From assembly GCF_009797935.1 (NCBI RefSeq), contig NZ_VOLC01000020.1:1-64000 (forward strand): DNA of 64,000 nucleotides, given 5' to 3'. Source of the DNA: Lunatibacter salilacus. Lineage in GTDB: Bacteria > Bacteroidota > Bacteroidia > Cytophagales > Cyclobacteriaceae. Positions 1 through 9,993 of this stretch are shown here, one piece after another (the stretch's first letter is position 1; every line of letters begins with the position of its first letter). A program made the position numbers and the translations under genes. Under the pieces are notes generated by a model. It was not told the DNA's origin, did not search any database, and saw nothing but the letters and a program-made list of their open reading frames with translations.

Positions 1-229
1 TGTGGCAGACGTCCGGAAGATACCGGCCACACCGCATCCGGGGTAAAGTTGGCAGGAACGCAGTACAGGCCATTTCAAGGAACAAGTGAACTCCATGCCG
101 TCAGGCCAAATCGAGAGAGGAAACCCGCACCCGTGGTTGGGTTGGGCAGATCCAGCCGTAGTAGTGTTGAAGCTCCTGAAATGCGTCAGCATTCACGAAC
201 ACCGATGAGAATAATTACATTGTGAGTAA
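1..229 (+). mobile_element. Group II intron RNA, 5' part (upstream of the RT gene)
   Basis: No protein is encoded here. The stretch leads directly into a group II intron reverse transcriptase and is probably the structured RNA upstream of the ORF. An 11-base segment, TCACGAACACC, and a following GTGAGTAAAT occur near 193-232 and again near 1643-1682 on the far side of the RT, so the RT gene lies between two related sequences. The 5' end of the intron is probably outside the window, and I could not identify individual intron domains. Confidence 0.5.
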
Positions 230-1587
230 ATGGGAGTGGAGCGAAGGGCTGGACATGTTTTGGTTTCAAACCAGTTTACAACCAATCAATTTGGGATGAC
301 AGACTACTATGAAACAAAATCGCAACCAATTACCAAGTTGATGGTATGGCAGGCGTACAAGAAAGTAAAATCGAACAAGGGCGGAGCGGGCATAGACCGT
401 ATGGACTGGGAGGAGCTGGACAGAGATCTAACCTCACACCTGTATAAACTATGGAACCGACTGACCTCGGGGAGTTATTTTCCCGTACCTGTCAAGCGGG
501 TGGAAATATCCAAGAAAGATGGCGGTGTCCGCAAATTGGGGGTACCGACCCTTCTCGACCGTATCGCCCAGCAGGTAGTCCGTCAGCACTTGGAAAGACA
601 GCTTGAACCACTCTTCCATGAGAGTTCCTTTGGTTATCGGCCTAAAAGGAGTACCCACCAAGCGGTAAAACAATCAGAGCGAAACTGTTTTGGTCATGAC
701 TTTGTGGTAGACCTGGATATCAAAGGGTTCTTCGACAATATCAACCATGACCTGATGATGAAAGCCCTGACGCATTACTGCAAGGACGAATGGGTAGCGA
801 TGTATGTGTCCAGATGGCTGAAGGCGGGGATCATGGCGGAGGCAGAGTTCGTGGAAACAGTTGACGGTACACCCCAAGGAGGGGTTGTGAGCCCACTATT
901 GGCAAACCTATATCTTCATGTGGCTTTTGATGAATGGATGAAGAGATTCCATCCGGAGAAACCATTTGAGCGGTATGCGGATGATATAGTGGTACACTGC
1001 AAGACCGAGAAACAGGCGAAGTTCATGCTAAGGCAAATCAGCCAACGCATGAATGCCTGCTACTTGGAACTGCATCCAGTGAAAACCAAGATTGTCAACC
1101 TGAGGGGCTGGTCAGAGACCAAATATCCTAGGAAGTATGACTTTCTGGGCTTTACGATCAAAGCATCCATGCAGACTGTCAAGGGGCAGGGCATGCTGTT
1201 GCCGGGCACGTTTGTCAGCATCAAGTCAAGAACATCAATACTGGCGAAATTCAGGGAACTGAAAATCCACAAGTGGCGCATGGATTTTCGGGAGGTTGCC
1301 AAGCGTCTAAACCCGGTTATCAGGGGACTGCTCAACTACTATTAGAAGCTAAGAGGAGACCTCCCGAAAAAACGGGACAGGCTATGCGGGAAGTATGGAG
1401 TTAACTCAACCACCGACTGCTCAAATGGATCAAATGGGAGAAGGGATTGAACAAAATGGCGGCAGTCAGATGGCTCAAGCACCAGTACAAAACCTATCCG
1501 GGTTTGTTTGAACAATGGAAATTGGTTCTCCTCAGGTACTTTTGTACCAAGAGATTTATAAATCTGTCTGCCTACACCAAGGCATAA
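230..1587 (+). pseudogene. ltrA: Group II intron reverse transcriptase/maturase, broken
   Basis: This is the intron-encoded protein that copies and splices a mobile group II intron. The first 371 codons are intact and carry the RT palm motifs, including FERYADDIVVH with the catalytic Asp pair around residue 250, TPQGGVVSPLLAN around 216 and DLDIKGFFDNI around 163. A TAG at 1343-1345 stops translation right after the RGLLNYY motif of the maturase region. The expected C-terminus continues in another frame from 1408 (NHRLLKWIKWEKGLNKMAAV...) to a TAA at 1585-1587. There is therefore a stop and a frameshift within about 65 bases, with some of the maturase region replaced. It could still make a truncated RT, but intron splicing by its own maturase is doubtful. 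Confidence 0.85.
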
Positions 1588-1795
1588 GAAATCCCCGAAA
1601 TTTTGCGGGGCAGGCTGTCGGAACGTGGGTGTGAATTGAAAATCACGAACACCTTTTGAGGCAATTAAAGAAAGTGAGTAAATTCCCCCGCCTGACCGGC
1701 TGTAGGCAATTGAGAAAATGCAAAATCATAAAAATGTTCTAATATATTCCGAACTATTTTCTACCTTTGTTATAAAATGATTAGAATAAAATGAG
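1588..1795 (+). mobile_element. Group II intron 3' remnant and intergenic spacer
   Basis: No gene is visible. The first ~100 bases follow the maturase remnant and carry the second copy of the TCACGAACACC...GTGAGTAAAT segment, so they probably belong to the 3' RNA part of the intron. I looked for a canonical domain V hairpin (GAAA-capped stem ending in TACGGTTC) and found only a weak candidate around 1620-1660. The rest is the leader of the toxin-antitoxin pair. Confidence 0.4.
1762..1769 (+). promoter_or_regulatory. Possible Bacteroidota -7 box before the toxin gene
   Basis: TACCTTTG matches the Bacteroidota housekeeping -7 consensus TAnnTTTG and lies 27 bases before the TTG start of the toxin gene. 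I see no clear TTG at the usual -33 distance, so this is a weak call. Confidence 0.35.
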
Positions 1796-2137
1796 TTGAA
1801 AGTTATAAATAAGCACATTCTGGGTAAACTAATTCGGAAAAACCGAGGAAACTCAAAATTGGTGAAAGCTGTCCATGAATTGATTACTGACATTGAGAAC
1901 AGTAGTTGGAAAACGCCTCATGAGTTAATCGAAAAACGCCCTGATGCAGATTGTGTTTATGGAGGAGAGTTTTACTTCTTCGATATAAATATTCATAGAA
2001 CTTTGATTTTGATTGAGTTTGAAGAAAGTGGAGAAGCAACGATTGTTTGGGCAGGAAGTCATGATGATTACGAACTGAATTTTAAAAACAATCGTAATGT
2101 TATTAAAAAGTGGTTAAGAGATAATAATTGGATTTAA
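1796..2137 (+). CDS. higB: HigB-like type II toxin
   Basis: This 113-residue basic protein resembles the HigB mRNA-interferase family of the RelE/ParE fold, which cleaves mRNA at the ribosome. Recognisable family features are the N-terminal MKVINKHILGKLIRKNRGNS segment, the SSWKTPHEL motif, a core reading FFDINIHRTLILIEFEE and a C-terminal WAGSHDDYELN strand. The only in-frame start is TTG at 1796; a stop lies at 1787 and the nearby ATG at 1791 is out of frame. The antitoxin gene follows by 11 bases. Toxin-first order is typical of higBA. It sits directly after a decayed group II intron, in a low-GC patch that suggests acquisition. Confidence 0.8.
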   Translation: MKVINKHILGKLIRKNRGNSKLVKAVHELITDIENSSWKTPHELIEKRPDADCVYGGEFYFFDINIHRTLILIEFEESGEATIVWAGSHDDYELNFKNNRNVIKKWLRDNNWI

Positions 2138-2148
2138 AATTTGTAATT

Positions 2149-2700
2149 ATGAAAGATATTCTTGACATAAAAGAGCTTGCTAACATTGAACGACTGGGAA
2201 ATGAGTATGATTTACAAAAGGCATCTTTACTTGAGCGAAAATTGCGTTTAATGATAAATGAGAATCCAGATCTAAAACCCATTCGACAAAAGCTCCGTGA
2301 TTTGATTAAAGACTACGAAGATAGAGAATGGTCTGATTTTGATAACATTACCGATTTCCAAGTAGAGGAGTCTGATAAAGCAAAGGAACTTGTGAATTAT
2401 GAACAGAAATTCATCAATAAGCGTAAAGAGTTCATTAGAAAAAAACTGAAGGAATATGATATGACTCAACAGGATTTAGGATTAATCTTAGCTCATCCTA
2501 AATCATATATGTCTGAATTGGTAAATGGTATATCTCAATTCACATTAAAAGATTTGGTAATTATCCATCGGGTTTTAGGGATTAACCTAACTATTTTAAT
2601 TCCCACTTTTCTTCAATCTGAGACAAGAGATAAACTAATGGAATCGATTAAGAAACTTAACAAGCCAAAACTTGGATTGAGAAAGACGGAATTGGTGTAA
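2149..2700 (+). CDS. higA: HigA-like antitoxin with helix-turn-helix domain
   Basis: A 183-residue protein, using the ATG at 2149; the frame is open to 2128 but that would overlap the toxin gene. The first ~90 residues are charged and helical, fitting a toxin-binding region. Residues ~100-160 form an XRE-type helix-turn-helix: KEYDMTQQDLGLILAHPKSYMSELVNGISQFTLKDLVIIHRVL. Such antitoxins neutralise HigB and repress the operon. This antitoxin is longer than classic HigA (about 100 residues) but is of the size common for HigB partners in Bacteroidota. The assignment rests on the HTH and the gene pair. Confidence 0.8.
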   Translation: MKDILDIKELANIERLGNEYDLQKASLLERKLRLMINENPDLKPIRQKLRDLIKDYEDREWSDFDNITDFQVEESDKAKELVNYEQKFINKRKEFIRKKLKEYDMTQQDLGLILAHPKSYMSELVNGISQFTLKDLVIIHRVLGINLTILIPTFLQSETRDKLMESIKKLNKPKLGLRKTELV

Positions 2701-3127
2701 TATCAACGGCGAATCGATTGATCGTAAAACATTGGGGACGAAATGGTTATTCGAAGATTCGCTTTACATTAAAGTTGGATGCACCTTGATCCCGCAATTG
2801 GGGTAGGGCCACTGACTACTTCAGGACAATTAGAGAGATATTTCTCACCTTATATGGTTAAAATAGTTATGGGTTATGAATTTTGAATCAAAGTGCTTTC
2901 GTTCAGCACTTAAACTAATTTCATCACTCAATTGCTATTCTGAACTTCTCTTCTGACCCAACTACTCCTCACTTACATTATTGTCGTTTGAGAGGGTGGT
3001 ATTTAACCTGTACAACACAATCATCGGGTTTTTCTCCACCATACCTTCCTCATTCCTCAGAATAGAATATAACACCTCCCCATCTTTATGCCGTGGCATG
3101 TTTTCTAGGGTGAATTCCCGATCACCC
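2701..3127. other. Gene-free stretch, possible decayed beta-barrel end
   Basis: There is no open gene in these 427 bases. On the plus strand 2702-2887 translates to two coding-like pieces separated by a stop (INGESIDRKTLGTKW... and a piece ending YMVKIVMGYEF). The terminal Phe and alternating pattern recall the last strand of an outer-membrane barrel, so this may be a relic, but I cannot name a family. The remainder, to the end of the lactonase gene, shows nothing I can interpret. Confidence 0.25.
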
Positions 3128-4276
3128 CTACTTCAAAAACCTAATATAAACCGGCTTATTGATATCCAGCTTTGTATCTGTCGGCGTAATCAACCCAGTT
3201 TCCCGATCCCTGCTGAAAACCAACAGCGAATTGCTTCCCTGATTTCCTGCCAAAAGATATTTTCCGTCAGGGGTAAGGTTAAAATTCCTCGGTGCCATGC
3301 CACCGGAGGAAACGGTTTGGATATGGGTCAATTTCCCCTCTTCGGAAATTTCAAAAGCAATCAATTCATTTGCGTCGCCCCTGTTTGAAGCATATAAAAA
3401 TTTGCCATCCTCCGAAATTCGCACTTCCGCAGCACCTATATTTCCTTCAAATCCATCCCGTAACAGTGTTTGGGTTTCCAGATGCGTAAGTGATCCATTT
3501 TCATAGGCATATACGCCCACAGCGGCCGTAATTTCATGAATAAGGTAAAGGCGGTCTCCTGATTTGTTAAAAACCATATGCCGTGGACCCGCACCGGGCT
3601 CTACTCTTAGCCTAAAACTTGGGTTTTCTGTCAGGGGAGAGTCTTGCGTAGCATCAAAATCATAGACTACTACCTCATCCGTACCCAAATCTGCGATAAA
3701 CAATTTAGTGTCGGATGGGTGGAATACCGCTGAATGGACATAAGGCTTGTCCTGTCTTCTCGGATTTACACTGCTGCCACTGTGATTAACTGTTTGCACG
3801 GCTTCATCAACTCCTCCGTCTGAGTTAACGGGAATAACCGAGAAATTCCCTCCGCCATAATTTGCGACCACAACAAAGCGCTCGCTGGGGTCTAACGTAA
3901 CATAGCAGGGTCCGTTGCCTTTGGCAGAAACGGTATTGATCTTTTCAAAGGCACCCCTTTCCATCTTAAAAGCACTTACTTTTCCGCCATCTTCACCACC
4001 TGTTTCCTCTACCGAATACACCCGGTTTTGGGCTTTATTTACCGCAACAAAGGATGGATTCTCCGGTTCTGAAGCGGTGGCTGTTACTTCCAATGTTTTT
4101 GCCTCCGGATCAAATTCAACAAGGTAAATTCCCTGTTCGGGTTCATTGGTATACGAACCTAATACAAAAGAGTATTTTGGCGAGGACATAGTTTCTTGGG
4201 TTTGTTCAGTTGTTTTCGGACTGCTGCATGCCAGGGCTATAAAGCCGATAGCAAGCGAAGGAAGGAAAGTTTTCAT
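3128..4276 (-). CDS. Lactonase-family (6-phosphogluconolactonase-like) beta-propeller lipoprotein
   Basis: A 382-residue protein of the Lactonase family (PF10282), a seven-bladed beta-propeller. It opens with a lipoprotein signal peptide ending IALACSS, with the lipid-bearing Cys at about residue 17, so it is probably anchored in the periplasm or cell surface rather than acting as a cytoplasmic Pgl. Family hallmarks are GSYTNEPEQGIYLVEFD, SFVAVNKAQNRVYSVEE, GNGPCYVTLDPSERFVVVANYGGGN, PYVHSAVFHPSD and GAGPRHMVF. Its ATG overlaps the last codons of mrpG by four bases, so it is translationally coupled to the Mrp operon. The physiological substrate is unknown. Confidence 0.85.
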   Translation of the reverse strand: MKTFLPSLAIGFIALACSSPKTTEQTQETMSSPKYSFVLGSYTNEPEQGIYLVEFDPEAKTLEVTATASEPENPSFVAVNKAQNRVYSVEETGGEDGGKVSAFKMERGAFEKINTVSAKGNGPCYVTLDPSERFVVVANYGGGNFSVIPVNSDGGVDEAVQTVNHSGSSVNPRRQDKPYVHSAVFHPSDTKLFIADLGTDEVVVYDFDATQDSPLTENPSFRLRVEPGAGPRHMVFNKSGDRLYLIHEITAAVGVYAYENGSLTHLETQTLLRDGFEGNIGAAEVRISEDGKFLYASNRGDANELIAFEISEEGKLTHIQTVSSGGMAPRNFNLTPDGKYLLAGNQGSNSLLVFSRDRETGLITPTDTKLDINKPVYIRFLK

Positions 4277-4650
4277 ATCTTTTTATCTTCAGGTTTTTCT
4301 TCACTGGAAAGTTTATGGGTTTTTGGATCATATTGATCCTTGAGGTCATCGTATTGGGAATCCAGCCACATCTTAACACCCGTAAAGTAAGAAGCTCTGC
4401 CTATCATATGCGCACCTACAGGTGCGGTTAAAAGCATAAACAAAATAATTGCCATTACACGGGAGGTTATGGCCGTGTCACCAAAGTAGATGGCGGCGGC
4501 GCCAAGTATTAACCCGATCCCCAACGTGGCTGCTTTGGTAGTTACGGAAATACGTAAATACAAATCCGGCATACGTACGACACCGATTGCTGCCAGCAAA
4601 ATAAACAGAGCTCCCATGGTGCTTAGGATAAATATAAAGATCTCATTCAT
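4273..4650 (-). CDS. mrpG: Na+/H+ antiporter subunit G
   Basis: A 125-residue membrane protein with three predicted transmembrane helices and the MnhG/PhaG signature: IGVVRMPDLYLRISVTTKAATLGIGLIL followed by a helix reading MLLTAPVGAHMIGRAS. It is the last of the seven Mrp subunits and is required for assembly of the complex. The C-terminal ~30 residues are a charged cytoplasmic tail. It overlaps mrpF by eight bases upstream and the lactonase gene by four bases downstream. Confidence 0.93.
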   Translation of the reverse strand: MNEIFIFILSTMGALFILLAAIGVVRMPDLYLRISVTTKAATLGIGLILGAAAIYFGDTAITSRVMAIILFMLLTAPVGAHMIGRASYFTGVKMWLDSQYDDLKDQYDPKTHKLSSEEKPEDKKI

Positions 4651-4918
4651 TTTTTTCTCGTTTTTCTAAATAATAAGAAAATGCCACCGTACCCAAGAAG
4701 GCTATCAAGGCCAAAATCATGGCGATATCCAGAAAGGTTGGTTGGTCGGTATGGATGCTGTAAACTGCAATGATACCAATACCGGTTGTCAGAAGCAGAT
4801 CTAGGGAAACCACTCTATCCGATAAGGTAGGGCCTTTCAGAAACCGTATAAAAATAATAACGGTAGAAATGGCCAAAACCGGTAAGATTACATAATACAG
4901 GTAGTCGTATAAGTTCAT
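4643..4918 (-). CDS. mrpF: Na+/H+ antiporter subunit F
   Basis: A 91-residue protein with three predicted helices. The FLKGPTLSDRVVSLDLLLTTGIG segment is the MrpF/MnhF signature. Subunit F is a small part of the Mrp cation/proton antiporter. The gene overlaps mrpE by four bases and mrpG by eight, as expected for a coupled operon. Confidence 0.93.
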   Translation of the reverse strand: MNLYDYLYYVILPVLAISTVIIFIRFLKGPTLSDRVVSLDLLLTTGIGIIAVYSIHTDQPTFLDIAMILALIAFLGTVAFSYYLEKREKNE

Positions 4919-5394
4919 CGCAGAATTTCTAATAGTCTTCTTTCAAATCCATTTTTGATTTCATCAATAAATTCATCCCTGTCATTTACATACATGGCAT
5001 GTACATAAAGCACTTTTCTGTCGTCGGAGACATCCAAGCTAAGCGTACCGGGTGTAAGGGAAATCAAGTTTGCCAAGAGTGTTATTTCCAAATCTGACTT
5101 TGCGTCCAGTGGAATCCGTATTATTCCCGGCTTCATATAATACTTCGGAGTGATTACGTCATAGGCAACTTGGATATTGGCTTTGACCAACTCATATATG
5201 AAGAAGAAAATAAAACCTATAAGTTTCGGTACTCTGCTAAAGTATTTTTCCTCCCGGCGATTGGTAGTTATTAACCACATAAGAACAAAGCTAAGAGCAA
5301 AGCCAAATACAAAGTTCTCAAAGGTAAAGGTACCCGTTACCGCCAACCAAATGAAGGAGAGGAGTAAATTACTTAAAAAACGGGTTTTTATCAT
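4915..5394 (-). CDS. mrpE: Na+/H+ antiporter subunit E
   Basis: A 159-residue protein with two N-terminal membrane helices and a C-terminal soluble domain. The PGIIRIPLDAKSDLEITLLANLISLTPGTLSLDVSDD stretch is highly characteristic of MrpE. This subunit supports assembly and full activity of the antiporter. It starts 11 bases after mrpD. Confidence 0.93.
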   Translation of the reverse strand: MIKTRFLSNLLLSFIWLAVTGTFTFENFVFGFALSFVLMWLITTNRREEKYFSRVPKLIGFIFFFIYELVKANIQVAYDVITPKYYMKPGIIRIPLDAKSDLEITLLANLISLTPGTLSLDVSDDRKVLYVHAMYVNDRDEFIDEIKNGFERRLLEILR

Positions 5395-5405
5395 GGGGTA
5401 GGAGG

Positions 5406-6920
5406 TTAATTAGTTTGACCTAATACTGCGTGTATATAATCCTGTGGATTCATAAGGGATTCAGCCACTTTTGATGCCACTTGAATGACATATTCTGCAC
5501 CAAAGCCAATGCTTAGGGAAAGTACACTCAAGAAAATAATGGAACCAACCATGGCCTGTCTTTTTAGTGGTTTTAATTCGTGGAAGTATTTGACCTGCAT
5601 CTTTACGGGTATATGTATACTGTCCTTCCAAAATACCCCCGCCCATACTTTGGCAATAATGAATAAAGTAAGGAAACTTCCTAGTAAAATAAAACCCACC
5701 AACCAATAATTACCTACCGATAGGCCTCCTTCAATTAGAAATAATTTAGCCCAAAATCCGGACAAGGGCGGAATTCCAACGAGAGAAAACAGCGAAATGG
5801 ACATCAGTAGCGAAAGCTTTGGATATTCTTTGTAAAATCCGCCCAAAAGCCGAAGGCTGTAGGTTCCTTTGATCTTGAAGATCAATCCGGCTACCATAAA
5901 GAGGGTAGTCTTTACAATGATGTCATGGGTAAGGTAAAAGACAGATCCGATTAATGCCGTTTCGGTGTATATACCCAAACCTGCAATCATGAATCCGATA
6001 TGGCAGATGATTAAGTAGCTGAAAATTTTACGGAGATTGTTTTGGATAAGTGCACCGATGCCGCCGGATAGAATGGTGATGGCAGCCATACCGCTGATGA
6101 GGTTTATCATAAATTCATCCGGAATAAAAATCAGGGTAAATACCCGGATGAGTGCATATACCCCCACTTTTGTCAACAGTCCGCCAAATATGGCAGATAT
6201 AGCAGGTGGTGGTGTATGATATGATGCAGGCAACCAAAAATACAAAGGAAATACCGCTGATTTGATTCCGAAGCCTACCAGAAATAGAATGGCCGTCACA
6301 TTGACTAATCCCCTGTTTTCAATCTCGGCTACTTTAAGCGAAAGGTCGGCCATGTTTAAGCTGCCGGTAAGACCGTATAAAATTGCTATGGCTGTAAGAA
6401 ACACCACCGAAGCCAATAGGTTCATGGTAACGTACTTCACAGCACCTTCCAATTGGGCTTTCTCACCGCCTATTGTAATTAATACAAAAGACGAAATGAT
6501 GATAATTTCAAACCATACATAAAGGTTGAAGATATCACCGGCCAAAAAGGCTCCATTTAATCCCATTAGCAGGAAATGGTATATAGGAAAGTATCCAAAT
6601 TTAATCCGGGCATTTCGCACACTGCCTACCGAAAATACAGATACAGCTAAGCCTGCCAATGTGGTCAACAACACCATCAGCGTGCTAAAAGTGTCTGCCA
6701 CAAAGGTAATTCCAAAAGGCGCAACCCAGTTGCCTGCCTGTGTGGTATAAATTCCTTCCTTCCAAACCGCAGCAAACAGTACAACTGAAATAATCACCGC
6801 AACTAGAGAGCCGACTACACTGATTAATTTTTGCAGGTTTTTTTGCGTCCAACAAAACATCAGCAGCACGGCTAAGAAAAGTTGAAATATAATGGGTAAA
6901 ACTACAAAAGGGCTACTCAT
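5406..6920 (-). CDS. mrpD: Na+/H+ antiporter subunit D
   Basis: A 504-residue polytopic protein related to the NuoM/NuoN proton-pumping subunits of complex I. About 14 helices are predicted. The conserved pair expected for this family is present: Glu138 in the LYVWFEIII helix and Lys220 in [17 protein letters not shown]. The loop [26 protein letters not shown] is typical of MrpD. With MrpA it forms the ion-translocating core that exchanges cytoplasmic Na+ for external H+. It overlaps mrpC by four bases. Confidence 0.95.
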   Translation of the reverse strand: MSSPFVVLPIIFQLFLAVLLMFCWTQKNLQKLISVVGSLVAVIISVVLFAAVWKEGIYTTQAGNWVAPFGITFVADTFSTLMVLLTTLAGLAVSVFSVGSVRNARIKFGYFPIYHFLLMGLNGAFLAGDIFNLYVWFEIIIISSFVLITIGGEKAQLEGAVKYVTMNLLASVVFLTAIAILYGLTGSLNMADLSLKVAEIENRGLVNVTAILFLVGFGIKSAVFPLYFWLPASYHTPPPAISAIFGGLLTKVGVYALIRVFTLIFIPDEFMINLISGMAAITILSGGIGALIQNNLRKIFSYLIICHIGFMIAGLGIYTETALIGSVFYLTHDIIVKTTLFMVAGLIFKIKGTYSLRLLGGFYKEYPKLSLLMSISLFSLVGIPPLSGFWAKLFLIEGGLSVGNYWLVGFILLGSFLTLFIIAKVWAGVFWKDSIHIPVKMQVKYFHELKPLKRQAMVGSIIFLSVLSLSIGFGAEYVIQVASKVAESLMNPQDYIHAVLGQTN

Positions 6921-7270
6921 AAGTCTTCGTCAGTTGCATTCATTTCATCTAAATCATCAGTTTTTATCACTTTGTAGGCCCTTTTCACCAAGATAATGGC
7001 AAAAGCCTGGAGGCCAAAGCTAATTACTATCGCAGTCAAGATAAGGGCTTGGGGGATTGGGTCGGCATAGAGTCCCTCCAAGGCTTTACCAGTAGCTTCA
7101 ATAATGGGGGGCTTACCCTTGACAATCTTACCCAGTAGAAAAATCAGCATATTCGCTCCATTACCCAAAAGTATCAGTCCGATGATTAATTTTACAAGGC
7201 TTCTTCTCAGGATCATGTAGATTCCTGCGGCATATAATAGTCCGATTAGGATCACAAGTAATATTTCCAT
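6917..7270 (-). CDS. mrpC: Na+/H+ antiporter subunit C
   Basis: A 117-residue, three-helix protein homologous to NuoK. The features seen are [27 protein letters not shown], followed by [25 protein letters not shown], both diagnostic of MnhC/MrpC. It ends in an acidic tail and overlaps mrpD. Confidence 0.95.
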   Translation of the reverse strand: MEILLVILIGLLYAAGIYMILRRSLVKLIIGLILLGNGANMLIFLLGKIVKGKPPIIEATGKALEGLYADPIPQALILTAIVISFGLQAFAIILVKRAYKVIKTDDLDEMNATDEDL

Positions 7271-7272
7271 GT

Positions 7273-7683
7273 CTACAGTCCTTCAGAAATGGTAAATATA
7301 ATAGTAAGCGTTACCCCAATAACCACCAAAAATACACCTGTATCAAAAAACAAGGCAGAACCTACCAGTCCAATGACAGGAATTGGCTCATCCATCCATA
7401 ACCCGGTCATAAAAGGCATTCCAAAAAGCCATGGTGCCGCCCCTGCTACCAACGCAATTGTAAGTCCAACGGGCATAAGAAATCCTGGATGGAATTTGAT
7501 AATTTTTCTAGTTGTCTCCAGTCCATTTGCAAAAGAGTGGATCACAAAGGCAATGGAAGCGATCAATCCTCCAACAAATCCCCCCCCAGGCAAATAATGG
7601 CCCCGCAGCAAAATGAAAACAGCGAATAGGAGAAGCAGTGGTAGAAGGTAATTGGAGGCGGTTTTGAATATAAGCGTCTTCAT
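7273..7683 (-). CDS. mrpB: Na+/H+ antiporter subunit B
   Basis: A 136-residue protein with four predicted helices. The [18 protein letters not shown] motif and the later [22 protein letters not shown] helix identify the MnhB domain. It lies between mrpA and mrpC with gaps of only two or three bases. Confidence 0.95.
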   Translation of the reverse strand: MKTLIFKTASNYLLPLLLLFAVFILLRGHYLPGGGFVGGLIASIAFVIHSFANGLETTRKIIKFHPGFLMPVGLTIALVAGAAPWLFGMPFMTGLWMDEPIPVIGLVGSALFFDTGVFLVVIGVTLTIIFTISEGL

Positions 7684-7686
7684 AGG

Positions 7687-9993
7687 TTATTCTTTTTCAA
7701 TGCTTTTGAGCCTTAATTTTAACAAACTAAATACACCCAGTGCGGCAATAGCAAGCACGGTGATTTCTACCATGGTATCAAAGCCTCTAAAGTCGACTAA
7801 AATGACATTCACGACATTCTTTCCCTTGCCCAAGATATACGCGTTTTCCGCATAATACGATGTGATATCCTTGGTTACGGTTTCATTCATAACCTCAAGG
7901 GTTAGAATACTTATAAGGGCGCCAAAAATTAGGGAAAGCAATCCATCCCGAATTCGGTCTCTGGTGTCGGAGAGGGTTAGGTATTTGGGTAGATTATAAA
8001 GTACCAAAACGAATAGAATTACCGTCAGGGTATCTATTGAAAACTGGGTCATGGCAAGATCAGGAGCCGAATAAAAAAGAAATATCAAGCAAAAACAATA
8101 ACCGACTACTCCCATGGAAGCCACTGCTGTGAGTCTGGATTTGGAGAACACTGTAAAAAATATCGCCGCGGCCATTATAAGGACAATAACAGCCTCATAA
8201 AGTGTAATGTCAGATAGGGTAGAGGTGTCCACATATATTTCGACCCCGTAAAACAACCGATAGCCCAATAACAGAGACAGAAAAGATAAGATAGTTATAA
8301 GGTAATACCTCAAATAACCATTTTGGAAAAAATTAGTCCACTTGGAAGAAAAGGATACAAAACCTTTTGCAAACTGATTGACGGCACTTTCTGGGGATAA
8401 TTTCTCGAAGCGTGTTGCTTTGGCGAAAAGAACTTCTGACGGTTTAAGTATAAAATACAATGCGATACCTGATCCAATGGTCAATAAACTGAGTAGTAGA
8501 ACGATATTAAATCCGTGCCAGATTTTTAACTCAAAAGTAGGGGTGCCCAAGGTCATGGAAGAAACAATGGGTTTGATTAATGCGGTATCGACAACCATGG
8601 GGAACAACCCAAAAACCATTCCCAGAGAAGCCAAAATCAAGGGGGGTACCCACATGGTGGCCGGTGGTAGGTGGAGTTTGGAGAATGCTGGAGGTAATGG
8701 TCCGATAAAGGGTTTAATTCCGGCAAGAAATCCGGCAAATAGTAAGCAAACATTTGTGATTACCGCCAAACCGGTCAACACATATCCCATGTTTCCAAGG
8801 TGAAGGGTGGCTTCATAAATAAGATCTTTACCAATAAATCCGAAGCTTGCTGGGATTCCTGCGTTGGATATTGCCGCAAGAATTGCCGCAATTCCCACCG
8901 GAAGCATCACTTTATTCAATCCTGATAATTTCGAAACATCCCGGGTTCCTGTTTCGTGGTCAATGATCCCCGTTACAAGAAACAGGGTGGCCTTATATAA
9001 AGCGTGGACTAAAATGAATACACCTGCAGCCAATAAGGCCTCGTCCGTACCCAATCCAATTAAAAAAACCAAAATCCCCAAGGCGGAAATGGTGGAATAG
9101 GCAAGGATTGCTTTCAGATCAAGCCTGAATATGGCATGAATTGCGGCATAGACCATGGTTATGCTGCCGACGATAATTAGAGGTCCATTCCACCATTCGT
9201 GATTTCCCAATATAGGAGTAAACCGGGCAAGCAAGTAAATGCCCGCCTTTACCATAGTCGCCGAATGTAAATAGGTAGACACTGGAGTTGGAGCCTTCAT
9301 AGCTCCCGGTAACCAGAAGTGAAAGGGAAATTGGGCGGACTTGGTGAATGCGGCAACAAATACCATCACCAAGATCAACGGATATAAAGCGTTGGCCTGA
9401 ATTTCCTCCGATAAAGTGGCCAATGCCGAAATTTGATATTCCTGCGCCACATATCCCAACGTGACCATGCCGGTCAGCAAGAAAAACCCGCCCAAACCTG
9501 TAATAGATAGGGCAGTCAATGCTGATTTTCTCGAAGCTTCATTGTCGTTATTAAAGCCAATCAGAAAGAATGAACTGATACTCGTCAATTCCCAAAAAAT
9601 AAAGAGGGTAATGATATTATCCGCCAAAACTAAACCTAACATGGACGCCATAAAAAGTGACAGGTAGGCATAAAATCGGTCGAGGTAAATATGTCCTTTC
9701 AGATAAGATGAGGTATACACAAATACCAAGGTCCCGATGCCGGTGATCAGCAAGGTAAATAGCAGAGACAATCCATCCAGGTAAAAATCCAATCCAATAC
9801 CCAAGCTAGGTACCCAAGCCCAAGATGAACTCAGCGTTTCCCCGTCTTTTATGGCCGGTAGTTTACTGATAAAATAGATAAATAAACTCAGTGGAAAAAG
9901 GGAAACCCATAACGTATTTGGTCCTTTAAATACCTTAATGATTAAAGGTAAACCTAACGCAACGAAAAACCCAGAAAGAACCGCTAACAGCAT
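7687..9993 (-). CDS. mrpA: Na+/H+ antiporter subunit A
   Basis: The largest Mrp subunit, 768 residues, similar in length to known MrpA proteins. The first ~500 residues are a NuoL-like domain. Glu135 in FIFWELTSISSFFLIGF and Lys218 in AAFTKSAQFPFHFWLPGAM are the conserved antiporter residues, and PTPVSTYLHSATMVKAGIYLLAR follows. The C-terminal ~250 residues carry the extra helices of MrpA, including SAPDLAMTQFSIDTLTVILFVLVLYNLP and VNVILVDFRGFDTMVEITVLAIAALGVFSLL. It is first in the seven-gene operon, so the promoter should lie in 9994-10230, shared with the divergent ppc gene. Confidence 0.95.
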   Translation of the reverse strand: MLLAVLSGFFVALGLPLIIKVFKGPNTLWVSLFPLSLFIYFISKLPAIKDGETLSSSWAWVPSLGIGLDFYLDGLSLLFTLLITGIGTLVFVYTSSYLKGHIYLDRFYAYLSLFMASMLGLVLADNIITLFIFWELTSISSFFLIGFNNDNEASRKSALTALSITGLGGFFLLTGMVTLGYVAQEYQISALATLSEEIQANALYPLILVMVFVAAFTKSAQFPFHFWLPGAMKAPTPVSTYLHSATMVKAGIYLLARFTPILGNHEWWNGPLIIVGSITMVYAAIHAIFRLDLKAILAYSTISALGILVFLIGLGTDEALLAAGVFILVHALYKATLFLVTGIIDHETGTRDVSKLSGLNKVMLPVGIAAILAAISNAGIPASFGFIGKDLIYEATLHLGNMGYVLTGLAVITNVCLLFAGFLAGIKPFIGPLPPAFSKLHLPPATMWVPPLILASLGMVFGLFPMVVDTALIKPIVSSMTLGTPTFELKIWHGFNIVLLLSLLTIGSGIALYFILKPSEVLFAKATRFEKLSPESAVNQFAKGFVSFSSKWTNFFQNGYLRYYLITILSFLSLLLGYRLFYGVEIYVDTSTLSDITLYEAVIVLIMAAAIFFTVFSKSRLTAVASMGVVGYCFCLIFLFYSAPDLAMTQFSIDTLTVILFVLVLYNLPKYLTLSDTRDRIRDGLLSLIFGALISILTLEVMNETVTKDITSYYAENAYILGKGKNVVNVILVDFRGFDTMVEITVLAIAALGVFSLLKLRLKSIEKE

